Assembly: GCF_900172315.1 (NCBI RefSeq)
Contig: NZ_FWFV01000004.1
Coordinates: 1 to 64,000, forward strand
DNA from: Palleronia marisminoris
GTDB taxonomy: Bacteria > Pseudomonadota > Alphaproteobacteria > Rhodobacterales > Rhodobacteraceae
Length of the DNA stretch: 64,000 nucleotides
Reading direction: 5' to 3'
The position numbers and the translations under genes were made by a program. Of the stretch, positions 7,956 through 16,957 are shown in pieces (the stretch's first letter is position 1; every line of letters starts with the position of its first letter). The notes beneath the pieces were generated by a model that saw only the letters and a program-made list of their open reading frames with translations, was not told where the DNA came from and made no database searches.

Positions 7956-8969
7956 TCAGTTCGCGCTGCCGTCCGAACCGATCGCGTTGATCTGGTCGAG
8001 CATGCCCTCAGGCCAGCTTTCGGCGAACTCGGATTCAAGGTATTTCTGCTGGGCGAATTCGCGGAAGGCCTCGCGGTCGGGCTCGTAGACGTCCAAGCCC
8101 TCGTCCTTGAAGAACTGAACGAGCTCGTCCTCGCGCGCGAGGTGACGCTCGGTGCTTTCTGCAACGGCTTCATCCACTGCGCCTTGCAGCAGTTCCTGCT
8201 GCTCGGGCGTCATCTCGTTCCAGACCTCGGAGGAGATGCTGAGCACGTCGAAACCCACGAGGTGACCGGTCAGCGCGATCTGACCGGTGACTTCGTAGAA
8301 CTTCATGTTGTAGTCGTTGGGCAGCGGGTTGTCCTGGCCGTCGATGGCCCCGGTCTGCAATGCCGTGTAGACCTCGGAATACGCGAGAGGCGTCGGATTT
8401 GCGCCGATCGCTTCGCCGAGGAATTGCCATGCATCCCCGCCCGGCATACGCAGGGTGACGCCACTGAGATCTTCCGGCGTCATGACTTCGCTTTCATCGC
8501 GGCTTGGCACAAGGTTGACCTGCCTCGTGCCGAAGTAGACTGGCGCGAGGATGTGGAGCCCGGCCTCTTCGGCCATCTGGTTCAACTGCTCGCCGACCTC
8601 GCTGTCGAACACCGCCTCCATGTGGTCGACGTCCTGCAAGACATATGCCGCAGTGAGGATCGACCAGGCCGGAACCTGGTCGGCCAGGTCCTGTGGCGCG
8701 ATAAGGCCCATCTCGAGGTTGCCGCGCTGGATCGCCGTCAACTCAGAGCCCTGCGGGATCAGGGTCGAGGCGTTGTAGACCTGCAGGTCAAACTCTTCCG
8801 AAACGGCTTCGGAGATCTTCGCGAAGGCCTCGGCGCGGATGTCGCTCTCGGAAACGACCGAAGACAGCCGCAGGACCGGCGCCTCCTGCGCTGAAGCTCC
8901 GAAAGCGAAGCCGGCGGTCGTGGCGGCGAGTCCGGCTGCAATGGCCGCGCGGCGCGTTACGAATGGCAT
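7956..8969 (-). CDS. dctP: TRAP transporter solute-binding protein (DctP family)
   Basis: The periplasmic receptor of the transporter. The 337-residue precursor starts with a signal peptide (MPFVTRRAAIAAGLAATT..., cleavage likely after ASA-Q) whose TRRAAIAA could suit Tat or Sec export. The DctP fold is clear: RQVNLVPSRDESEVMTPEDL and the ligand-binding region LSGVTLRMPGGDAW, where the Arg normally contacts the substrate carboxylate, then TGAIDGQDNP. The start at 8969 has GGGAGGA 8 bases upstream; an in-frame ATG at 9044 would prepend unlikely charged residues. It is the first transport gene after the regulator. Confidence 0.93.
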   Translation of the reverse strand: MPFVTRRAAIAAGLAATTAGFAFGASAQEAPVLRLSSVVSESDIRAEAFAKISEAVSEEFDLQVYNASTLIPQGSELTAIQRGNLEMGLIAPQDLADQVPAWSILTAAYVLQDVDHMEAVFDSEVGEQLNQMAEEAGLHILAPVYFGTRQVNLVPSRDESEVMTPEDLSGVTLRMPGGDAWQFLGEAIGANPTPLAYSEVYTALQTGAIDGQDNPLPNDYNMKFYEVTGQIALTGHLVGFDVLSISSEVWNEMTPEQQELLQGAVDEAVAESTERHLAREDELVQFFKDEGLDVYEPDREAFREFAQQKYLESEFAESWPEGMLDQINAIGSDGSAN

Positions 8970-9079
8970 GATAGTTTCCTCCCGTTGGATTGCCCCTTCG
9001 ACCGGGGCCTGCCCCACTTCCACATTCTTAATTTTGTCTGTCAATAGCGGAAACGTCAGTTGTTACGAAGTGGAGACCG

Positions 9080-9781
9080 CTACGACGCGGGAATGCGCCC
9101 CGTGGCCAGGACGTGCTCCACCCCGCTCTGAACATGAAACACAAGAAGCTCCACGGCCGCATCTGCGTCACCGGCCACGACGAGGTCGCGCATGCGTTCG
9201 TGTTCTTCTGCCGCGATCTCGCCCCGGAACGACAGAACCAGCATGTGGTACCGCATATATCTGTCGAAGACCGACGAGTGAGTTTGCATCAAAGCAGGCG
9301 CATTGCATGCCGAGATCGTGGCGTGGTGGAACCCCCAGTCGTATCGCACCCACTGCTCCACCGCGCTTTGGCCGCCGCCGATGAGATCACTCTCGACCGC
9401 CGCCAGTTTGTAGTGTGCCGCCACCACGTTTCCCCGCCACTCCAGGTCTCCCGCGGCCATGGATCGGCGCAGGGCGTGCGTTTCGAGCAGGAGCCTCAGG
9501 TCGGCGATGTCGCGCAGCCCCGCCTCGCTGATCGGCGCGACCTCGAAGCCTCGCTGCCCCTCTGCCGTGACGAGTTCTTCCATCGCGAGTTTGCTGAGTA
9601 TCTCGCGCAAGGTTGAGATTCCGGCCGAGTACGTTTCCTTGAGCACTTCTAGCTTGAGTTTCTGCAGCGGTTTGAGGCGCCCGAGGACGATGTCGGAGCG
9701 GATGCGCCTGTAGGCGACATCGCCCACGGTCTCTCCGTCATGGCCGAAGATATCGAACTTGTGGATCTGTGTGCTGAGCAT
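9080..9781 (-). CDS. GntR-family transcriptional regulator, FCD (FadR-like) type
   Basis: A 233-residue regulator with an N-terminal winged helix (about 18-80, including ISTLREILSKLAMEELV) and an FCD effector domain (about 90-215), which usually binds a metal and a carboxylate; metal-type residues appear in YDWGFHHATISA and later His residues. It lies upstream of the TRAP operon and is divergent from the dehydrogenase gene at 10116, so it most likely controls both arms in response to quinate, shikimate or a breakdown product. GGGGA precedes the ATG. The effector is inferred from position only. Confidence 0.85.
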   Translation of the reverse strand: MLSTQIHKFDIFGHDGETVGDVAYRRIRSDIVLGRLKPLQKLKLEVLKETYSAGISTLREILSKLAMEELVTAEGQRGFEVAPISEAGLRDIADLRLLLETHALRRSMAAGDLEWRGNVVAAHYKLAAVESDLIGGGQSAVEQWVRYDWGFHHATISACNAPALMQTHSSVFDRYMRYHMLVLSFRGEIAAEEHERMRDLVVAGDADAAVELLVFHVQSGVEHVLATGRIPAS

Positions 9782-10115
9782 TGGTCCCCGACCTTACCAG
9801 AAAGAGATTGTCGGACCGCAACGTGCCGGTACCGCTTCGATATCTGCCACGCCCGCTCGCGGCACGCGAGTCCTCACGCGGAGCCGTATAAGCTGAACCT
9901 CGGCGCGCTTTCGCTGCTATTGACGATAATGACCTTCATTCCATACTATACCAGAGGATAGCAAAAACGTTGAATGCCGCAAGGGAGAAGCGCGCACCAT
10001 GGGGGTCGGCTGCAAGCCCGAGATGCGCTGGCTGCATCCGCGCGGCGAATGAGCGTGTCCATCGGCTGCGGCACATCCGCAGTTTTGAAACCTTCATCTT
10101 TCGAGAGGTAGTTCG
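9782..10115. promoter_or_regulatory. Divergent control region of the quinate/shikimate locus
   Basis: A 334-base non-coding interval separates the regulator (minus) from the dehydrogenase (plus). It is less GC-rich than its surroundings near 9920-9965. It should hold both promoters and the GntR operator. A sequence CCATACTATACC at 9941-9952 overlaps the predicted plus-strand -10 and is a reasonable place for an operator, but no clean palindrome is present. Confidence 0.5.
9920..9949 (+). promoter_or_regulatory. Putative sigma-70 promoter for the dehydrogenase-dehydratase arm
   Basis: TTGACG at 9920-9925 and TACTAT at 9944-9949 are separated by 18 bases, close to a housekeeping promoter. Transcription would begin near 9956, leaving a leader of about 160 bases before the ATG at 10116. 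Assigned by eye only. Confidence 0.4.
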
Positions 10116-10964
10116 ATGCCCATGCATCGTGAGCGGGTGCAACTCGGCCTGATCGGAGACAACATCACGCGCTCGCAGGCACCCAGTCTCCACGAGCGCG
10201 CGGGAGACCTGATCGGCGTCGATGTCCGGTACGACCGGCTGGTCCCGCGAGACCGGGGGCACAGCTTCGAGGAGATCTTCGCCCAAGCCCAGGCAGCCGG
10301 CTACAGGGGGCTCAACATCACGTATCCCTACAAGGAACGTGTCGTGCCCCTGCTGACGGTGGCCGATCCACGGATTGCACGGCTGGGGGCGGTCAACACC
10401 GTCCTGTTCACGGCAGAGGGGCCTTTGGGCTACAACACGGACTTCTCCGGCTTCATCGCCGGGTACAAGCGCGTGCGCGGGTCGGCGCCGGCTGGGAGGG
10501 TTTGCATGGTTGGCGCCGGCGGGGTCGGCAAGGCCGTAGCCTTTGGACTGCTTGAACTCGGGCTGCAAGAGTTGCGCCTCGTCGAACAGGACCTTCCAAA
10601 GGCGGAGATGCTGGCGGATACGCTCCGTTCCGCCGAGCCGGCGCTCGCCGTGAAGGTAGTCTCTGAACTTCCTGAGGCTGCCGCCGAAGCAGACGGGCTG
10701 GTCAACTGCACTCCCGTCGGCATGGTGGGATACGAAGGAACGCCCGTGCCGCGCGAATTGATGACAGCGGCCTCCTGGGCATTCGATGCCGTCTACACTC
10801 CGCCTGACACGCTGTTCCTGCACGAAGCCGAGGCAGCCGGTCTTGCGATCATCTCCGGAGAGGAATTGTTCTTCTACCAGGGGCTTCACGCCTTCTCGGT
10901 CTTTCACGGTCGGGAAATCGGCGAAGCAGCACTCCGCGACATCGTTGCAAAGCCGGCCGCATGA
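10116..10964 (+). CDS. Quinate/shikimate dehydrogenase (AroE family)
   Basis: Oxidises quinate to 3-dehydroquinate and/or shikimate to 3-dehydroshikimate. The 282-residue protein has the substrate domain with RSQAPSLHE (19-27, where anabolic AroE has an SxS pair), NITYPYKE with catalytic Lys73, GAVNT (91-95) and NTD with catalytic Asp109, then the glycine-rich GAGGVGKA at 133-140. After the second Rossmann strand comes LVEQD; an acidic residue here instead of the Arg/Thr of NADPH enzymes points to NAD, as expected for catabolic use. GAGAGG lies 9 bases before the ATG. It is followed by the dehydroshikimate dehydratase on the same strand. Confidence 0.88.
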   Translation: MPMHRERVQLGLIGDNITRSQAPSLHERAGDLIGVDVRYDRLVPRDRGHSFEEIFAQAQAAGYRGLNITYPYKERVVPLLTVADPRIARLGAVNTVLFTAEGPLGYNTDFSGFIAGYKRVRGSAPAGRVCMVGAGGVGKAVAFGLLELGLQELRLVEQDLPKAEMLADTLRSAEPALAVKVVSELPEAAAEADGLVNCTPVGMVGYEGTPVPRELMTAASWAFDAVYTPPDTLFLHEAEAAGLAIISGEELFFYQGLHAFSVFHGREIGEAALRDIVAKPAA

Positions 10965-11136
10965 CGGGCGCGGCCTCGACTGGTTCAATCCCACGCTCCC
11001 TGCCCGGGAAGGTCGCGACACCCGCTGCAGGCTTGCTCAATTCCTTCAAGCGTCCCGCGTCAAACGTCACCGCGAATGACGAGCCTGCGAGGGAGACAAC
11101 ATCCTTGCAGCCCACCTCAGAAGGAAAGCCCACGTC

Positions 11137-13017
11137 ATGAAGACCTCCATTGCCACCGTGTCGATTGCCGGCGACCTGACGGAGAAGCTTGCGGCGATCG
11201 CCGCGGCGGGGTTCGACGGCGTCGAGATCTTCGAGCAGGATTTCATCGCTCATGACGGCGGTCCACGAGAGGTCGGACGGATGGTGCGCGACCACGGGCT
11301 GGAGATCACGCTGTTCCAGCCGTTTCGCGACTTCGAATGCCTGCCCGAGCCACTACGGTCCAAGGCGTTCGACCGTGCGCGGCACAAGTTCGACACCATG
11401 GCCGATCTCGGCACGGACATGATGCTGATCTGTTCATCCTGCCATCCCCGCGCTCTGGGTGGCATCGACCGCGCGGCCGACGACCTGGCCGAGCTTGGCG
11501 AGATCGCGAAGGAGCGCGGCCTGCGCATCTGCTACGAGGCGCTTGCCTGGGGCCGACACGTCAACGACCATCGTGACGCGTGGGAGATCGTGCGGCGCGC
11601 AGACCACGCATCCGTCGGCCTGATCCTCGACAGCTTCCACACGCTGGGCCGGGGAATCGATCCTGACTCCATCCGTGCGATCCCGGGCGACCGCATCTTC
11701 TTCATCCACCTCGCCGACGCCCCCGCGATCGAGATGGACCTGCTCTACTGGTCGCGCCACTTCCGCAACATGCCGGGAGAAGGCGACCTGGGCGTCGAGC
11801 GCTTCATGCGCGCGGTGATGGCCACGGGCTATGCTGGACCGATCAGCCTCGAAATCTTCAACGACCAGTTCCGCGGGGGTGATCCGAAGGCGATCGCCCG
11901 TGACGGGCGTCGGTCACTCGTCTCGCTCATGGACGACGTGCGCCGGGCAGAACCCGAAGTTGCTCAGGGTTTGCCCGAGATCCCCGCCCGTGTCTCGGCC
12001 GAAGGGATCGGCTTCATCGAGTTCGCGTCGCGAAGGGAGGAAGCAAGAGCCCTAAGCGCCGCGCTTTACAGCCTGGGCTTCAATCTGGTCGGCCGCCACC
12101 GCACGAAGGAGATCGATCTCTGGCGGCAGGGGGAAATACACATCGTCGTCAACCGCGAAACCGAAGGACATGCCGGTCACACCTGGAACGCGCGCGGCAC
12201 CTGCGTGTGTGACATCGGTATCGAGGTTGGCTCCGGCGAAGACGCACTGTCCCGTGCGAAAGCGCTCGGCGCAGACCCGTTCCGGCAGGAGATCGGGGTG
12301 GGCGTCCTGACCCTGCCGGCGATCCGAGGCCTTGCGGGGTCGGTCCTGCACTTCGTGGACGCCACCAACGGGCTCAATCGCGTCTGGAGCGACGAGTTCA
12401 CGGCAGTCCCGGCCGAGGAGCCGGACGCGGGGCTCACCCATGTCGACCATCTCGATCAAATCACGAGCTACCACGACATGCTGAGCTGGACTCTCTTCTA
12501 TACCTCGCTGTTCGACATGGAGAAGTCGCCGATCCTCGACGTGATCGACCCGAACGGTTTGATCCGCGCTCAAGACGTCACCAGCCGCGGCGGCGGCTTC
12601 CGTGTCACGCTGAATGCAACCGAGACACACAGAACCTTGGCTGGAAGCTTCCTCGCCGATAGTTTCGGCGCTTCGGTCCACCAGATTGCACTCGCCACCG
12701 ACGACATCTTCGCAACGGCGAATGTGCTCGCGGCGCGCGGCTTCGCTCCCCTGACGATTCCAGAGAATTACTACGACGACCTCGAAGCCCGCTTTGACCT
12801 GCCGCCGGGTTTACTCGATAGGCTGCGCGCGGGGAACATCCTGTACGACCGGATCGAAGGCTCGGATTTCTTCCAGATGTACTCCCGTGTCCTGCCCGGC
12901 GGCCTGTTCGTCGAAATTGTCCAGCGCGGTCCCGGCTATCGCCGCTATGGCGAGGTGAACGCACCGTTCCGGATTGCAGCGCAGAAGCGGCTTGCCAGAT
13001 CGGATGAAATCCTGTGA
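11137..13017 (+). CDS. quiC: 3-dehydroshikimate dehydratase, QuiC-type two-domain protein
   Basis: Converts 3-dehydroshikimate to protocatechuate, the committed step into the beta-ketoadipate pathway. The 626-residue protein joins an N-terminal sugar-isomerase-like TIM barrel (residues 1 to about 275, with metal-ligand regions ICYEALAWGRHVND, GLILDSFH, FIHLADAP and SLEIFNDQFR) to a C-terminal 4-hydroxyphenylpyruvate-dioxygenase-like VOC domain (about 285-610, with THVDHLDQI, QIALATDDIF and FVEIVQRGPGYRRYG). This order and length match Pseudomonas QuiC-type enzymes. AGAAGGA precedes the ATG. The gap of 172 bases from the dehydrogenase suggests one transcript, though a separate promoter is possible. 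Confidence 0.9.
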   Translation: MKTSIATVSIAGDLTEKLAAIAAAGFDGVEIFEQDFIAHDGGPREVGRMVRDHGLEITLFQPFRDFECLPEPLRSKAFDRARHKFDTMADLGTDMMLICSSCHPRALGGIDRAADDLAELGEIAKERGLRICYEALAWGRHVNDHRDAWEIVRRADHASVGLILDSFHTLGRGIDPDSIRAIPGDRIFFIHLADAPAIEMDLLYWSRHFRNMPGEGDLGVERFMRAVMATGYAGPISLEIFNDQFRGGDPKAIARDGRRSLVSLMDDVRRAEPEVAQGLPEIPARVSAEGIGFIEFASRREEARALSAALYSLGFNLVGRHRTKEIDLWRQGEIHIVVNRETEGHAGHTWNARGTCVCDIGIEVGSGEDALSRAKALGADPFRQEIGVGVLTLPAIRGLAGSVLHFVDATNGLNRVWSDEFTAVPAEEPDAGLTHVDHLDQITSYHDMLSWTLFYTSLFDMEKSPILDVIDPNGLIRAQDVTSRGGGFRVTLNATETHRTLAGSFLADSFGASVHQIALATDDIFATANVLAARGFAPLTIPENYYDDLEARFDLPPGLLDRLRAGNILYDRIEGSDFFQMYSRVLPGGLFVEIVQRGPGYRRYGEVNAPFRIAAQKRLARSDEIL

Positions 13018-13061
13018 CGAACCGTCGCCACCGACCAACCTGGTTGTTTCGCGGAGATCGC

Positions 13062-13288
13062 AGGAGAAGCTCCAGATGCGTCGCCGGGGCGACCGGATGC
13101 GGGCTCTCGGGACGCGAAGGCCGATGCTGGTGCCGGATACCCTGGATATCCGCTGGAGCCTCGATTTCGTCAGCGAGATCCATGTCCGGCAGCACGACTA
13201 CAACCACCAACGCCCCCGTTCTGGCCTCGGGAACATCCCGCCAGCCGAATTCGTGGCTCCGAAGGGGCTGACAATGCGCGCCGCGTAG
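13062..13288 (+). mobile_element. IS3-family transposase remnant with internal deletion
   Basis: Two separated parts of an IS3-type OrfB are joined in one frame. EKLQMRRRGDRMRALGTR and RWSLDFVSE come from just before the catalytic domain; HDYNHQRPRSGLGNIPPAEF is from the extreme C-terminus. The DDE catalytic core between them is missing, so this is a dead scar. It lies about 45 bases after the quiC stop and marks a past insertion at the edge of the catabolic locus. No terminal inverted repeats were identified. Confidence 0.8.
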
Positions 13289-13520
13289 CCCCGGGAATCA
13301 ACCTGCGGACTCTCCGAATAGCTGGAGCAGAGCCGGGGCTCAGGTCATGTTGGACGTCCCGCCGCCACGTCGCCGACCGCCTCGGATCGTCGACGACCGC
13401 TGGTCTAATACACGAAGACGACCAGCGACGCGGCCATACCTGGCCTCGCGCCAAGCAGTTCGCAACTCCTCGTCAGAGCCGATCAGAATAATACGATCGC
13501 CTGAAGCGGCCGTTGTCAAA
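13289..13520. other. Unassigned sequence after the transposase scar
   Basis: Nothing recognisable was found between the transposase remnant and the small MFS fragment. Confidence 0.3.
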
Positions 13521-13652
13521 GGTGCGATGAGTCTCGTCGTGCTGGCCCTCGGAATGACCGCGAGCGTCGCGCCGCTAACCTACACTGTGCTCTCGAGCGC
13601 TGGTGACCGCAATTCCGGCGAGGCTCCGGGCGTGGACAATGCTATTGCCGCG
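13521..13652 (+). pseudogene. MFS drug-efflux transporter fragment
   Basis: About 43 residues resemble the late transmembrane region of a DHA2 (EmrB/QacA) transporter: LVVLALGMTASVAPLTYTVL followed by SSAGDRNSGEAPGVDNAIA, where family members read LALGM..VAPLT..V..S...H.G.ASG.NNA. Both ends lose similarity, no start site or other segments are present, and several residues depart from the family. It is a gene scrap within the scarred zone, not an expressed gene. Confidence 0.6.
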
Positions 13653-13797
13653 ATGGGCCATGCACCGGTGCTGATTGGCCCCGACGACCACCTCGCTGCT
13701 GGCATCGCAGCGGCGGTACCGGTCGGAGCCGCTGTCGATCTTGAGCGACGGCAGCGCGTTCCTTCTCGTCCGGGCCGAGGTCGCCGAAGCGGCGGCA

Positions 13798-14844
13798 CTA
13801 TGAGTGAACGGGATCGCACGAGTGCTCCGCGGTTCGTGCCTTCGGAGGAAGGGCGGTAGCAGTCCCCTCGGGTCGGAAACGCAGGCGGTAGATGCCCGGA
13901 GGTAGCCCGACGATCTTCCTGAAGACCTTGCGGAACGCAGCCTCGTCGCTGTAGCCCACCTCCCATGCGATCTGCGCGACCGTGCGGCTCGACAGTTCGA
14001 GCATCTCGCGAGCACGACCCATCCTGAGCTGCTGGCAATACTCCTTCGGCTTGAGCCCCGTCGCCTTGAAGAAGCGGCGGAGGAACGTGCGCCGCTCCAG
14101 CATCGCGCGTTCGGCCATGGCTGCGACCGTTACGTCGCGCGCGCCGGTGGCTTGCAGCCAATGCTGCACCCCGAGCACGGGCCGGTCCCCGTGGTTCAGT
14201 CGAGGAGCGAAGCCACTGTAGTGGCGCTGTTCCCGCCCGGCCGGGTCGAAGAGCATGTAACGGGCGGTCGCCACGGTAACAGCCGAGCCGAGCTGCCGAT
14301 GGACGATCCTCAGCCCAAGGTCGGTCCACGCCATGACGGCGCCGGCGGTGATGATGTCGCCGTCATCAACCAGAAGGCTGTCGGCGTCGATCCGGACTGC
14401 CGGATAGCGTTCGGCGAACTCCACGGCGTGGCACCAGTGCAGCGTCGCCGAACGACCGTCGAGCAGGCCCGCGCGCGCCAGCAGGAACGCGCCGGAGCAG
14501 ACCGAGCAGATGACGCAGCCGCTGGCGTGACGGTCCTTCAGCCACGCCGCCAGCGTGTCGAGCAGCACCGGATCGTTGGGCAAGTCCCGCAGGCTCGGCG
14601 CCGCGATCGCCACGACCGGGCGACCGACGAGTCCGGGATGGGTGTCGAATGTCTTGGCAATCGGACCGGCTGCGGCCTCTGGTCTCCAATGCGTGACCCG
14701 CAGCATCGGCGCCGTGGCCCCGCCGATCAGCTGAGATTGCTCGCTGGCGATCCCGAAAACGTCGGTGAGACCGTAGAGCGCAGAGAGCTGCGCACCCGGA
14801 TAATGCAGGATCGCGATCTCGGCCGGCGGATCAACCAGCGTCAT
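13798..14844 (-). CDS. GlxA-family AraC-type transcriptional regulator
   Basis: A 348-residue regulator with an N-terminal DJ-1/PfpI-like domain (about 1-190; EIAILHYPGAQLSALYGLTD, then CSGAFLLARAGLLDG) and a C-terminal AraC DNA-binding domain with two helix-turn-helices (about 225-320; AEGYSDEAAFRKVF-type second motif). The ATG at 14844 fits the family start MTLVDPPAEIAIL; the frame stays open for about 200 more codons but these overlap the divergent hydrolase. Its 3' end is partly duplicated at 228-496. It is divergent from the hydrolase at 14950 by 105 bases and may control it; that is inference. Confidence 0.9.
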   Translation of the reverse strand: MTLVDPPAEIAILHYPGAQLSALYGLTDVFGIASEQSQLIGGATAPMLRVTHWRPEAAAGPIAKTFDTHPGLVGRPVVAIAAPSLRDLPNDPVLLDTLAAWLKDRHASGCVICSVCSGAFLLARAGLLDGRSATLHWCHAVEFAERYPAVRIDADSLLVDDGDIITAGAVMAWTDLGLRIVHRQLGSAVTVATARYMLFDPAGREQRHYSGFAPRLNHGDRPVLGVQHWLQATGARDVTVAAMAERAMLERRTFLRRFFKATGLKPKEYCQQLRMGRAREMLELSSRTVAQIAWEVGYSDEAAFRKVFRKIVGLPPGIYRLRFRPEGTATALPPKARTAEHSCDPVHS

Positions 14845-14949
14845 TGTCAGATTCGCCCCGGAGTTTGTCGGTTCCGCCAGTCTGCACCAGGTTGCCGTTA
14901 GGGCAAGTATTCCATTGGGACGCTCACGTCCTTCTGCGGGAGCACGCAC

Positions 14950-15816
14950 ATGCCAAAGGTCAGGACCGAGGACGGCGCTGAAATCTTCTACAAGGACTGG
15001 GGCAGTGGACAGCCGATCGTCTTCTCGCATGGCTGGCCGCTGACGGCAGATGCCTGGGACGCGCAGATGGTCTTCATGGGCGGCCAGGGTTTTCGGGTGA
15101 TCGCCCATGATCGCCGCAGTCATGGCCGGTCGGACCAGACCTGGCACGGCAACGACATGGACACTTATGCCGACGATCTCGCGGCGCTGATGGATGCGCT
15201 CGACCTGCACGACGTCGTGATGGTCGGGCATTCGACCGGCGGCGGCGAGGTCACGCACTATATCGGCCGGCATGGCACGGCGCGCGTGGCCAAGGTGGTG
15301 CTGGTTGGGGCGGTACCGCCACTGATGCTGAAGACCGAGGCGAATCCAGGTGGTCTGCCCCTCGATGCATTCGACGTCATACGCAAGGGCACCTACGACA
15401 ACCGAGCGGAGTTCTTTCGCGATCTGACGCTGCCGTTCTACGGGTACAACCGCCCCGGAGCGCAAGTGTCAGAGGGGGTCCGCGAGTCGTTCTGGCTCCA
15501 GGGCATGATGGGCGGCCTCAAGGGCCAGCTCGACTGCATCCGCGAGTTCTCGGAGGTCGACTACACGGAGGATCTGAGGAAGATCGACGTGCCGACGCTG
15601 ATCCTGCACGGCGATGACGACCAGATCGTGCCGATCGGCGCGGCTGGCTTGATGAGCGCGAAGATCGTGTCGGGCGCCGTGCTCAAGATCTACGAGGGCG
15701 GCGATCACGGATTGCCGACGACACACCAGGACAGGTTCAACGCCGACCTCCTTGCCTTCGTGCGGGGAGAGCCGGTCGTAGGAGCGCGGGCACAGAGGAG
15801 CCAGGAAGATGCGTGA
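14950..15816 (+). CDS. Alpha/beta hydrolase, non-heme chloroperoxidase-like
   Basis: A 288-residue alpha/beta hydrolase of the cofactor-free haloperoxidase/arylesterase group. Oxyanion segment SHGWP (26-30), nucleophile elbow GHSTGGG with Ser95, acid residue in [12 protein letters not shown] (about 220-230) and His in [10 protein letters not shown] are all present. Such enzymes hydrolyse esters or lactones and, with acetate, can form peracid. The next hydrolase starts before this stop (8-base overlap), so the two are cotranscribed. Specific substrate unknown. Confidence 0.88.
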   Translation: MPKVRTEDGAEIFYKDWGSGQPIVFSHGWPLTADAWDAQMVFMGGQGFRVIAHDRRSHGRSDQTWHGNDMDTYADDLAALMDALDLHDVVMVGHSTGGGEVTHYIGRHGTARVAKVVLVGAVPPLMLKTEANPGGLPLDAFDVIRKGTYDNRAEFFRDLTLPFYGYNRPGAQVSEGVRESFWLQGMMGGLKGQLDCIREFSEVDYTEDLRKIDVPTLILHGDDDQIVPIGAAGLMSAKIVSGAVLKIYEGGDHGLPTTHQDRFNADLLAFVRGEPVVGARAQRSQEDA

Positions 15817-16672
15817 AGAAGATTTCACCAGCGCCGGCGGCGTCCGGATCCACATGCGCTCGTGGGGGGCCGAGGGCGCCCCGCGCGCCGTCGTGGTCAT
15901 CTGCCACGGTGTGAACTCGCATGGCGGGCAGTACGGCTGGACCGCCGAGCAACTGACGGCCCGCGGCTTCGCCGTCTTCGCCGTCGACCTGCGCGGTCGC
16001 GGCCAGTCCGAGGGCGAGCGCTTCTACGTCGAGGACATCGCCGACTACGTGGCGGATGTCCGAGGGCTGATCGGCATCGCCAAGGAGCGGCACGCGGGGC
16101 TGCCGCTCTACCTGCTCGGCCACAGCGCCGGTGGCGTCGTCTCCTGCACCTACGTGCTCGACCACCAAGACGAGATTGACGGGCTGATCTGCGAAAGCTT
16201 CGCCTTCCAGGTGCCGGCGCCGGGCTTCGTGCTGGCCGCGATCAAGGGCCTCAGCCACGTCGCGCCGAAGCTGGGCGTGCTGACGCTGAAGATGAAGGAC
16301 TTCACCCGCGATCCTGTCGCACTCGCCGCGCTCGAGTCCGACCCGTTGGTGAAGGACGAGAGCCAACCCGCCGCCACGGTCGCCGCGCTCGTGCGCGCCG
16401 ACGAGCGGTTGCACGGCAACTTCGACAAGATCACGTTGCCGGTCCTGATCCTCCACGGCACCGATGACCGCGCGACGGTCTGCCGAGGCAGCGAGTATTT
16501 CCACGAACACACGGGATCCGCGGACAAGACCCTCAAGCTTTACGAGGGCCACTATCACGACCTCCTCAACGACCTTGGCAAGGAGGACGTTCTGGACGAC
16601 ATCGTCGGCTGGATCGAGGCGCGGTTGCCGGTGAGGGCAGATCAGGGTCTCGCGGCGCCGATCCCCGCATGA
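15809..16672 (+). CDS. Alpha/beta hydrolase, monoacylglycerol lipase-like
   Basis: A 287-residue serine hydrolase (Hydrolase_4/lysophospholipase type). It shows [11 protein letters not shown], the nucleophile elbow GHSAGG (about residues 103-108), [10 protein letters not shown] for the acid and [10 protein letters not shown] for the histidine. The overlap with the preceding hydrolase suggests translational coupling. Likely acts on glycerides or small esters. No signal peptide, so cytoplasmic. Confidence 0.88.
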   Translation: MREEDFTSAGGVRIHMRSWGAEGAPRAVVVICHGVNSHGGQYGWTAEQLTARGFAVFAVDLRGRGQSEGERFYVEDIADYVADVRGLIGIAKERHAGLPLYLLGHSAGGVVSCTYVLDHQDEIDGLICESFAFQVPAPGFVLAAIKGLSHVAPKLGVLTLKMKDFTRDPVALAALESDPLVKDESQPAATVAALVRADERLHGNFDKITLPVLILHGTDDRATVCRGSEYFHEHTGSADKTLKLYEGHYHDLLNDLGKEDVLDDIVGWIEARLPVRADQGLAAPIPA

Positions 16673-16957
16673 GCGGCAGCGGTAAGTCGATCCCCATCGC
16701 TCGTCGCGGCGGCTGCGAGAGGCACAAAGTGGCCGCACACGGATTGGCGAAAGATGTCGTGGATCTCGGTTTTGCTTACACTTCGAGCTCCTTCTTCGAT
16801 CGGAGCGTGTCCCGCAGTTGCTCGTCCAGCGACTAAAGAGAGCGCGTGCATCCGCGCAGGATGCGGGACAATCCGGACGATAAATCCGCCGGAAGGCGAG
16901 TCCGGAAGTAAATCGCCGTATGCCCCATGTGGCGTGCACGGTGTCACAGATATAGCT
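16673..16957. other. Convergent gap without a recognised gene
   Basis: Lies between the second hydrolase (plus) and the FAD monooxygenase (minus). No convincing coding frame or terminator seen. Confidence 0.3.

Noticed and set aside
8985-9050. TTGACA upstream of dctP as a promoter
   Set aside because: A -35-like hexamer is present on the minus strand, but no acceptable -10 lies at 16-18 bases.
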